From Halichondria panicea (Eukaryota; Porifera; Demospongiae; Suberitida; Halichondriidae), in assembly GCF_963675165.1 (NCBI RefSeq), contig NC_087389.1, forward strand, positions 4,696,620 through 4,760,619: DNA of 64,000 bases, written 5' to 3'. Below the pieces are notes generated by a model that ran no database searches, was not told where the DNA came from, and saw only the letters and a list, made by a program, of their open reading frames with translations. Shown one piece after another: positions 13,013 to 23,621 of this stretch (the stretch's first letter is position 1; every line of letters begins with the position of its first letter). The position numbers and the translations under genes are program-made.

Positions 13013-14017
13013 TTTGACGCTTTTGGTGCCTGCAGACTCATAGCTTTGGACAAATGCCCAGGAGTCCGCCCCATAGGCATTGGAGAGACCGCTAGGAGAA
13101 TTATCGGGAAAGCTATTGCATCAACCCTCAAAGAAGACATCCAAGATGCAGCAGGTCCCCTTCAGGTATGCGCAGGTCATATATCGGGATGTGAAGCAGC
13201 TGTTCATGCCATGCGTGAAGTCTATGATTCTCAACCGACAGAAGCAGTTATCCTAGTGGATGCCTCAAACGCTTTCAATTCACTTAACCGTGAGGCTGCT
13301 CTACGCAACATTCAACAGTTATGCCCTTCTCTTTCAAGAATTATTATCAACACCTACAGAAATGAGTCAGAACTATTCATTGAAGGGAACACACTCCATT
13401 CCCAGGAAGGCACCACCCAAGGGGATCCACTAGCCATGGCCATGTACGCAATCGCCATAACCCCACTCATCTATCGACTAGAAAATGCAGGAATCAAGCA
13501 AGCCTGGTATGCTGATGATGCTACGGCTGCATGGTGGGTCACTTCAAGATCTTAGAGAATGGTGGGACCGCTTAGCGCAATTGGGCCCAGACTACGGATA
13601 CTACCCTAATGACCTGGCTTATCGTGAAAGAAGATTACCTAGAAGAGGCCAAAGCGAAATTTAATGGTTCAGGAGTGTCAATCACAGCAGACGGTAAAAG
13701 ACATCTTGGAGCAGCTGTTGGCACCCCTCATTTTATATCCGGATATGTCCAATGCAAAGTGACCGAATGGGTCAACGAAGTTGATCGCTTATCATCTATC
13801 GCTGTCACTCAGCCACATGCAGCATTCACACACGGGCTGAAACACAAATGGACCTACCTAATTCGAACCATCCCGAATATCGCTGATCTACTGCAACCTC
13901 TTGAAGATGCGATAAGGCACAAATTCATACCATCCTTGACAGGTCAGAGTGCACTAAATTGCGAAACCAGAGAATTGATGGCACTACCAATACATAGTAT
14001 ATGTCCACCGGTGTGGT
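13013..14017 (+). pseudogene. Reverse transcriptase fragment, frameshifted
   Basis: The first frame (about 13013-13552) reads like an RT palm: [28 protein letters not shown] and the catalytic WYADDA box. The match moves to another frame near 13540-13620 and continues to 14017 (TWLIVKEDYLEEAK ... LGAAVGTPHFISGYV). Both ends are missing and no endonuclease is seen. It belongs to an RT type common in invertebrate genomes; the clade was not assigned. It is a dead copy inside the 12901-16653 insertion. Confidence 0.8.
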
Positions 14018-14652
14018 GAGTGGGTGGGCAGTTGCTGGATATTACCGAGGTCTATAAGCTGAATGGACAAAGGTTCTGGTGGCAGCTCGAAACCATACGT
14101 TGAAGCTGCAACCAGGCCAACTTATACTGGAGCAAGCTAGCAGCCCTCTGCACTCAGGCTGTAGTCATGTATCTGAAAGTGTAGGGTTGTAGCAGAGGTT
14201 CTCTGGGGTTGTATGGTCATTTTCAAGTTTGCAACAACAGTATAGAGGGGTGGGGCTGCTTGATAACTTGCACTGAGCATGCGCAAAAATACGAGAATCT
14301 ACCCCAGGGTGGATTTACCCCTACATAAACTTATCCTTCACCCCGGGATAAGTTCCTTACCCCGGCGTAAGAGTGACCCTACCCCGGGGTAACGGTTTGG
14401 TAATTTTGTTACACTTGGCTTCCCATACATGCGCACTATCACCCCTGCAATAAGGTACCAGGCCGTATTTTAATCGGCCTTGAATCGAGGCTAGGCTTGT
14501 ACTAGCAGTGTCAAAGGCAAACATCCAACAGTTGCAATGCCAAGAAGATAAAACCTAGGTACAATAAACCTGTCTTCCTAAGTCTCTGGTACTTCTTAAC
14601 AATACGCCCAGCACTTAACTTCCCGCTCGAAGGGGTTGTCTTGGACCTGGCT

Positions 14653-14716
14653 TAGTTGGGCGTGGCCCCACCCTGGACGCGAACGTTCGCGTCCAGGGTG
14701 GGGCCACGCCCAACTA
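14653..14716. repeat. Perfect 64-bp palindrome with 9-bp flanking duplication
   Basis: All 32 base pairs match with no spacer (centre gcgaacgttcgc, outer end tagttgggcgtggcccc). The 9-mer gacctggct abuts both sides exactly (14644-14652 and 14717-14725), as a target-site duplication would. It is far more GC-rich than its surroundings. This could be a minimal foldback element; 9-bp duplications are typical of Mutator-type transposons, but that assignment is inference. Confidence 0.85.
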
Positions 14717-14929
14717 GACCTGGCTGTACTATAGGACTGGTCATGACACTTCTCTAAAATAAATTTTACTGCACTGTTAGATATAGCTAGCTATAGGCTA
14801 GCTAGCTAGCAAAGGCACAGGCAATTCTGATGTACACACCCATAATTATATTTATGACTCCGTAAATAACACTGCCCACCTGTTCACGTCGTATACTGTA
14901 TTCTATTTTTAGTATATCCGGCCTCTGAT

Positions 14930-16480
14930 ACGAAGGAATGTTATTTTAGATGAGGTGGCCTCCCAGATAACGGTTTCTGACATTGAAGAGGTTGATATTT
15001 CAGTGGAACTTGTAGAACACTGTCTAAAAGATCTTGGCCGTAACAAATCTGACGGCTCCAATTTGTTATCAAACCATTTTGTGCTTGCTGCATCTGTCAT
15101 TGCGCCATCCCTTGCAACCTTCTTCACGGCTGTCCTTCGTCATGGATACATTCCTTCTGCGCTTAGAGATTGTGTACTTGTTCCAATCCCAAAACCACTT
15201 AAAGATCCCTCTGTCTCTGACAGCTACAGGCCTATCGCTCTGGCCCCAAATCTTAGCAAGATAGAGTCTACTTGAGAAGTGTGTACTCCTCAGATACAGG
15301 TCTAACCTTTTAACGTCTGACCTACAGTTTGGCTTCAAAGAGGGATTTTCCACTGAATTATGCACTGGAACTGAAGAATGTTGTCTCTAAGTATCTGCAA
15401 GGCAATACTAATGTTTTTGGATGTTTTTTAGACGCCAGCAAAGCTTTTGATAGAGTTAACCATACTACCCTGTTTAAGATGCTCATTGATAGGAACCTTC
15501 CTCCCACAGTACTGCGATTTCTCTTCTCATGGTACAGGGACCAAGAACTAGTTGTTCGCTGGAATGCAGATATTTCAGCATCTTTTAATGTTTCGAATGG
15601 TGTACGTCAGGGTGGTGTTCTCTCTCCAATCCTTTTCACGGTTTATATTGACGAGCTCCTGCAAAGACTATCTCGACTCGGAATTGGTTGCCAACTTGGT
15701 GGGCACTCTGTCTGTGCACTTGGTTATGCTGACGATATAGCCCCCTCACCATCTGCCATGCGTATCTTATTGAAAGAATGTGAAGTATTTGCCTCTGAAT
15801 TCGATATAACTTTTAATGCCAGCAAAACTCAACTTATTTGTTTCAGCAATCGTCCGATGACACTACCTAACGGAGTATTCAGGTTCAATGGAGTTGCTCT
15901 TCAATTTACAGACATAGTGACCCACCTTGGCCACACCCTTCATCGCAAGTTGGATGACGAAGTTGATATTGCACAAGTAACTTCCGCTATGTGCAGGAAA
16001 GCTAACTACCTGCTCCATACATTTAGTGGGTGTGATATGAGAGTGAAAGCTAATTGTGACCCACTGCCTCTCACTATATGATTGTGTTTTGTGGAGAATT
16101 GACAGTAAGAAAATTCGTGCTCTTGAAACCGCTTTTAACAATATTTTGAGGGAAATTTGGAGATTGCCTCGTCAATGTCACACAAGAATTCTCCACTGTG
16201 TTGCTGGAGTTCAGAGTTTGTTTAATAGAATACCAGATCTTTTTTCTAACTTCATTTTTCACGTGCTTTAGCATCGAAATTTACCCTCATTAGATCGGTT
16301 TTCTCGTGGGCGTCTAGCCATGCATTCACAGCAGTCGGGGCTAACAACCTGATCAAACGGAATTTTATAAAAGTTTATAGCAGTGACGACATGGTTTGTG
16401 CAGACTTTGTTCGGGATGTCAGGCTTGGCCGCATTTCATTCAACTCGCGTGAAGATACATCAATGATAATTAACTCTATC
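14930..16480 (+). pseudogene. Non-LTR (LINE-type) reverse transcriptase fragment, broken
   Basis: RT motifs run in order over several frames: SYRPIALAPNLSKI near 15215-15265, then after a frameshift FLDASKAFDRVNH, NGVRQGGVLSPILFTVYIDELL and the catalytic LGYADDIA (15329-16078), then after another shift a C-terminal region (to about 16480) with ETAFNNILREIWRLP. The RT core resembles CR1/jockey-type LINEs. The endonuclease and 5' end are missing and at least two frameshifts are present, so it is dead. Confidence 0.85.
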
Positions 16481-16790
16481 TGCTGCGATTGACTTTAAGT
16501 TGGACTAACTATTCTTGCACTATAGCTATAGTACTATACTATTACTATACATGTAATATAATATGTACACCTATTCTGGTGTGTTCAATGATAATAATTA
16601 TTATTAATTATTATTATTATAGTGAGTTGCATGCCCTCTTCTCTGTATACGCCTATGGTAGCATTCAACTATATTATCAACTCTCTGTTCTCTCCGGATT
16701 AACTGATTCAGAGAAGATACATTCTCTGCAGTGTACTATAAAACTATGTGTTAATGTTATACATTATATATAGGTATGGCCACAATCACG

Positions 16791-19700
16791 ATGTCGGACA
16801 ATTAAAAGTTTAAGAGATTGTTTAAATTCTGTGTCAAAGGGGATCGAATTGGTCTAGCTGATTACATCATTACCAATAGTTGTAACCCAAGTGCGTACGA
16901 TGCTCACGACAGTCTCGGTAGAACAGCTCTTCATATTGCATGTCAGCATGGACACTTGTTCACCGTACGCTCATTGATAGAAGTGTTTGGTTGCTATTGA
17001 TTTGTTAGAGATAATGCTGGAAACCTTCCTGTTCATTACACTTGCCTGCACGGTCATTTGCCGATAGTAGACTATTTGCTTCACTTTAAAGGTGAGAGCA
17101 TTACTAATGCAGTGTTTGAGACTGACTCTGAAGGCAACAACTTGCTCCACAAAGCTGGATCAGCACCTGTTGTCAGGTACTTGCAAGAGATTCTGTGCTA
17201 CAATTCAAAGGATCTTATTCCAAGAAATCTCTATCTGTATTGTGATAGTGTTGCAGCTTATAGCATGTCTTTACCAAAGAAAATATGTCATCACACACGT
17301 TTAGTAGTTCTCGGTCTACTGACAAAGAATAAGCGTGGTGACACACCGTTGAATGTTGCATCTCGCCATGGTCATTTGTCTGTAGTTAAAATCTTCAAGT
17401 CATATATACCATTCTTGAAACAACTCGAACTAGCACTAACTGCTACAAAATGTAATCATATCCATACTGCAAGGTATATTATGAATTTGTACCCCCAGCT
17501 TGTTGATGTCGACTCGGAATCACTAATCGGACAAAAGGAATCTTCATATAACACCATTGGAAGAGATTCTATTTGAACGTTGCGAAATAATTTCTAACTT
17601 TGGCAGTGAAATTGTACACAAATCCATTAAATGTGTGGAGTGTAGTAGCTCGTTTGCAACCGATGAAATACTTAGACCATTCCCTATACTAGACGCTTTA
17701 CATGAACAAAAGCGAACAAATGAACGAAAATGGTCAATATCGTGTCCGGTATGTTCTGAAAAAAGGGCGAAAAATGTATACCACTTTGTTTGTCCTGAAT
17801 GCAATGTATCGTCTCAAAGCTCAAGTCTTTTACAATATCAGTGTGGCAGGTGCTTTGTGGAAACTAACCTGTCGACTAATCTAGATGCTAATAACTTTGT
17901 TCTGAAGAATATTAATGATGCTCAAGTTGGTTTTTCTCCTCTTTATGTTAACTGTTTGCAAGCTACTGTCCTTTTCGGAAATGTGCTGGCATTCAAGGAA
18001 TTTCAAGCCACTCACAATATTCCTTTTGATGTAACAATACTGCATGCTGCATGTGTATCTGATAATGTCACGTTAGTAACTTACATTATGGAAGTTTTAA
18101 ACTGTGGGCCAAATGTGCTGGACTCTCAAGGAAATAGGCATTTATGCATTTTTTGCATGTATCATGTGAATGGGGATCGTACAATGCGTTCTTGTACCTA
18201 TTGAAGCACAAAGACTTGCGGAGAGATATCCTCAACTTTAAAAATGAGAGTCCATTACTACTGGCATGCAAATATGATCGATATGATATTTGTGAGCATC
18301 TGCTTGACTCCACCACCACAACCACTGTTACTGATCAGGACACTCCCTTGCATCTAGCCTGTAGCAACAATAACATGAACCTTGTTATTAAATTTGTCAA
18401 TGGTGCTTCTTTGAACGCTGTTGGCCAGTATGGGGACACACCTATTTTCAATGCTTGTCGTTCTGGTGATCTGGAGATGGTCCAATATCTTATCAAAAAA
18501 GGCTCAAATCCAATTTATGTTAATATTTCAACAAAAGAAAGTCCTGTACACATTGCTTGTCGAATGGGTAGGTACAATGTTCTTTAAGCTTTGTTAGTAA
18601 AATCTTCAAAAATTATGTTTGGCGCGAACTCGTATGGCGCAACTCCTATTCAACTGGCTATTGAAAGTGGTTGTCAAAAAACTATTGAGGTGCTGTTAAA
18701 TTCCTATGACAACAAAGTATTTAAAAATGTACATAATGAAAGCCAGCAAACTCTGGCCCATTTGGTGTCTTTAGCAGGACAGACACATGTTGCCGAGTAT
18801 CTAGTGAAACATTCTGTTAACTGGAATGTTCAAGACATCGATGGAAACACTCCTCTTCATCTTGCCTGTAATAAAAACAATACAGATATTGTTAAGTTAA
18901 TTGCTGGCCATTGCACAGTGACAATTCAAAACAAGGACCTTAAGACCCCCATTCATATTGCAGTTCTCAGTGGAAAGGTTGTCATTCTAGATGCCTTGCT
19001 GGAAGGATATTCAGGTTCATTAGATGAATTTGCAGATTTGGATGGTAATACTGCACTGCATTCAGCGTGCCAAAGCAATAACGATTCCTCCTGTTATATC
19101 GTCAAAAGATTGTGTGACTACTGTTCTCTAACAGTTGAAAACAAGGAGAAATCAACACCCATGCATTTTGCTTGCAAATTTGGAAACTTTGCCTTGGTAG
19201 ATCATCTTTTTAAGAGATATAGCAGCTTACATTTGGATTGCTTGCTTGTTGACGATGATGAGAATACAATTCTTCATGTAGCCGTGGAAAACAGTGCTTC
19301 TTTAGAAGTAGTCACAGTGGTTTCAAATCATATAAGTCCTGTTCATAAGAATAAGCAAGGGGAAACATCAATACACATTGCCTGCAGAAACGGTGACCTC
19401 CCTATTGTTCGTCTGCTTGTTACTAAGGCTGCTGAACTTGTATTCACTGACAGTGACGATTCGTATTTACACTCTGCATGTTGTGGCAAATCTCTTAAAG
19501 TTGTGATGTTCCTAGTTGAAGAGAGTGGGCTTGCTTTTGACAGACTTATGAATACAAACAATGACGGAAACACACCATTGCATTGTGCTTTTATCACAGG
19601 TATTTTTGAGATCATTTCTTATCTAATGAGATATGCTAATTTGTATACTCAAAATCTTAACAAGGAAGGACTTACACCCTATTAGCCTCAGGACATTTTG

Positions 19701-22700
19701 CAGTCGCAGAACAGATCGATGAAATCATTGGCGAATGTAAACCTGAAAATCCTTTATTGCATTGTGTTTTCAACTATCTGAAGGATCCTACATTGCTTTT
19801 CAGAGTAGTTCAGTTCATTGTAAAGAATAGGATATCAGATGCATTAAAGTGTGATTCGAAAGGTAACACACTATTGCATTCCTTCCTGCATCAAATTGAA
19901 GTATGGTGCCTAACTGATTATGATGATAACATGATTCGAGAATGTTTACCGAAGCTGATCCCAGAATTTTGGAAATTCCTTTTAACCATACCTGGGCTTA
20001 ATATTTGCACTCAGAATCAACAAGGTTATACTCCTCTGCATATTCTTGTCCAGTCAAAGCTCTACTATGTTATGGGAATGATTAAGAAATACCTGGACCA
20101 TCTTACTAATGTAAGCGACAAGGTGAATTTAAGAAATGGAAATGGAAAAACTGCAATTCAGTTAGCTGATAGAAGTACTTCTTATCTTCTAATCAAGTAT
20201 GGTGCCAACCCTGATGATGTCTCTGCTTTGTATAGTGATATTCTCAACAGATTCAAGAAAGAGCACCCACTAGAACCGTCAATTAAGATAGTTGTTCTTG
20301 GTAATTCAAAAGCAGGGAAGTCAACACTCATTGAAACAATAAAGAGACAAGATTTACCTACTGCCTCACAACAGAATTGTACACATGTTGATGGTCCTAC
20401 TGCTGGAGTAAAGAGTACTGATCACACCAGTAATGTTTTGGGACATGTAACTTTTCACGATTTCGGTGGACAACCTGAGTTTGAAAGTGGAAATGCAGTA
20501 TTCTTAAGGACTTCAGTCTCCATTGACTATCCACCTATATTTCTATTGCTGGTTGATGTTCGTCAAGACTTTGTGAAAAGCGCTCAGTACTGGTTCTCTT
20601 ATATAAAAGACAACACACCCGTTCAGTTGGAAACGCCCCCTCATGTTATCATACTTGGTAGCCATAGTGATAGCATTTCCGTAACTGACCAAGACAAAGT
20701 GAAAAAACATATTGGATCTGTAATGAGAAGTGTTGGTTCAGGAAAATTTAAATTGAATGTCGCTGATCCAATAATTCTAGACTGTCGAGCAGTAGGCTCT
20801 GAGCAAATAAAGGTGTTAAGCCAAGTGCTAGCTGACAGCAGCACACAATTGCGACACTTGCTAGAAGTTGACTGTCGTTGCCATATCCTCATTGCTCATT
20901 TATTAGGATGGTATCACCAACAACACCCTGCTGTTAAATCTGTTAAATTCGAAGAAGTTAAAAAAAAAATTGAGTCTTCTACTGTTAATGATTATCATGA
21001 CGTTTTACTTCCAGCTACTACCCGTGATTTATTAGCTCTTCTAAAATGCCTTCATTCTGGGGGACATATCATCTTACTGAATCCTGACGACATTAATAGT
21101 TGCTGGATTGTTTTGGACAAACATTTTTTGTTTGAAATGGTAAATGGAACTTTGTTTGCTCCTCCTGATGATGACGGTTTTGATCACGTGACTAAAGTGC
21201 AAACAAACACTGGTGTTGTTACTAGCAGTATGCTCAAATCTCTTTTCAAAACGAGTGAAATTGATCATATTATCGAGTACATTACCTACTCAGAATTTTG
21301 TCAGAAGATAGAAGACGATGAAACTGTTACGCTGATTGAAGCTGCTTGTTCTAGCAGCACAAAGTCAGCAATGCAAATCGAATGTGAAGAGAGTGGACAT
21401 GTGTCAAGCGTTGAAGTAACTAGACAGCAATTGAAAGAGGAGTATTTTTTTCTTCCATGTCTTGTACGATGTGAACACCCGGATCATGTTTGGAGTGATG
21501 ATGAACATACATCACATACCGGTACTTTCAGTTGGTATATGAAATGCAACAGATCTCACTTCTTGAATCCAAGGTTTTTGCATGTGCTACTGCTGAGACT
21601 AACTTTCGACTTTGTCACCCAATCCAATTCTGAGCCACTGCAACGTAAATGCAACATATGGAAGAATGGTATTCACTGGAGCACAAGGTCTGGAGTGGAG
21701 GTGTTAGTCGAAGTCGTTGAGCAAAACACTGCTGTTGTACTCTTGTTGCGCTTTATTGATGGGCACGAGTTGAAAGGAATAGAACTTCGGTCTAAAATAA
21801 TCGAGAAAATTCTTCACACCAAGGAAGAATTTTGCCCAAGTTCTGAAGTCATGGAATTTGTAATTCCTCAATATTTGAGCTATCCAGCCAATTTTTGCGA
21901 TGTACGAAAAGTATCAATCGGTGAAATTTCCCAGGCTATGTCTGAAGGCAATCCTTGTGCTTTTGATTCAAACCATAAAAGTCATAAATTGAAGTCAATT
22001 CTACACTATGACTCGTATCTTCAATTTGATCACAGTCTTATCGAGTATTTGTGGTCGAACGATGATGATCAGACAGAAGTTCCATCTGAACAACTGTCAA
22101 AACTCACTAAAATGCCAACTGGTGAACAAATGAGAGTACTGGGACAAGAACTTGTTATACAAATTGAAGGCCAGGAGAAAATATCTTACAGGAAGCTCCA
22201 TGAAATATTGGGAAGTTTTACTATCTTTTGCAATCGGAATCCTTTGGTAAGTGACTTATACATGCAAACTGGATAAAATTGTTACCACATTTTGTTCTTA
22301 GAAATTAGCCTCAGCGAAGATCCCAGAAATGTACAAAGAATCTCGATGGCAGCCCAATGTTAACAGTAAATGACACCAATAATGCCCAATTTTAAGGTGT
22401 TAAATAATGTATGCTTTCTTACCATAATTATAAAGCACCCAGCTCCAGTATAGTCACACAAAGGCTGCAGGACCACATCATAGGATCTGATAACCCTCTG
22501 CAAAGCCTACCTCCACACTCAACAGTGAGCCAGGATTCTCAAATAACCAATGTTATTATTCCAACGATCACCGAAAAGGTACGTAAGCTATAATAGTTAG
22601 ATTATAATTATAGTATGGATACAGATTGGCTCTTCTGTTGTGTCTCTCCCAACTAGTGCACCTGTAACGTACAGTGAGTTGGTTTATAGCCATGTATGTG

Positions 22701-23621
22701 CGTAATGTATTTTCCTCTGCTTATTAATCTATAATTTATACTGTATAGGGGAGGGTATAAATTTTCGCGGAAATGCCTTTAAAAGGTTTTTGTGGATTTT
22801 ATTTTCGTGGAATAACAGCCTTTTTGCAGCATGCATGCATGCGATATTAAATTCGCGGTACATGTTTAATCCGCAAAAACCACGAACATTTATACCCACA
22901 AAATATATACCCTCTATAATACGGTATACTTATCATTTTATGTACACTCATATGGCGTACGTATATATGTAGGTACCTCAGGACCTTGTAAGGTGACTGT
23001 GAATGAGCTAAAGAAGCAATTTAATATTAGCGATGATCAACTTGGCAATAGAGTCGAAAAATCTGACATTAAGAACTTGGCTTCTTTTTTTGGTGATGTA
23101 GAACTCTATCTCCCAGGCTTACGTCTGTGTGAAGCAGATGACGCAGATGTCCGAACAGCAGTTCACCTTCATGGCAATCAAACTGGAATGAACAAAGCTC
23201 TTACCATTTGGATTAACTCGTATAAAGCAACTTTCAAAGATTTGATTTCTATCGCTTTGGATGTACGTAAAGCAATTGTGGCTGAAAGGATTTGCAAGCA
23301 TTTGCAGCAAAACAGTGAGTGCATGCAGGTTGTGCAGGTTGTGCATGCTTCCTACGTGTTCATATAAACATCCATACATGCATGCATGCATATACCGATA
23401 AAGGTAAATTTGGTGACCAATTAATTTTGACAATTTGGCGAATCAAAGTGAGGGTGGTCCCCGATACACCGCCAGCTTATTATCGTTAAATTAAACTTCA
23501 CCAATAATAATTCCATTGCCTCCTTTGTTGGTAATGAAACCCTTGAAACCTCATTTATGTCGTATATTCAACCATTACAGATCACAGTGAATCCAGTCTA
23601 CCAAGTAGTTCACCCCCCTAA
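16791..23621 (+). pseudogene. Ankyrin-ROC-COR-Death gene, copy 2, decayed
   Basis: It aligns with copy 3 along its length. Lesions: TAA at codon 5 (16803-16805, GAA in copy 3), TGA at 16998-17000 (CGA in copy 3), an in-frame 9-bp loss near 17156, frameshifts near 17540, 18140 and 19683, TAA at 18585-18587, and a 2-bp loss in the last exon. The four CxxC pairs remain (CVEC, CPVC, CPEC, CGRC, 17632-17853). From about 19690 to the last exon the reading frame is open and covers ROC (P-loop GNSKAGKST), COR and Death. Exon ends there: 22246; then 22302-22365, 22436-22578, 22625-22673, 22973-23314, 23581-23621. The 2-bp loss ends the protein before the basic tail that copy 3 has. Confidence 0.88.
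22739..22926. repeat. MITE in intron 4 of copy 2, absent from copy 3
   Basis: The ends are inverted (tactgtatag...gggtataaattttcg against cgaacatttatacc...cggta). The matching intron of copy 3 (33034-33137) aligns on both sides of this block but lacks it, so the element arrived after the duplication. Its terminal words link it to the family at 4546-4755. Confidence 0.7.

Larger units (their letters stand above)
12901..16653. mobile_element. 3.75-kb insertion bounded by 27-bp inverted repeats
   Basis: 12901-12927 and 16627-16653 are reverse complements at 26 of 27 positions (outer core ggcgtatacagagaag). Homology between the 5' flanks of copies 2 and 3 stops at the left end and resumes after the right end, so the block is an insertion. 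Imperfect duplicates flank it (tacgtagcatcaa on the left, tatggtagcattcaa on the right). It carries two reverse-transcriptase fragments and a 64-bp palindrome, and no recognisable transposase. It may be a composite in which retroelements landed in a DNA transposon. Confidence 0.7.

Noticed and set aside
14300-14400. CRISPR-like or regulatory array of 'taccccggg' words
   Set aside because: Short, irregular, GC-rich repeats without constant spacers; nothing else supports an array in this eukaryotic DNA.
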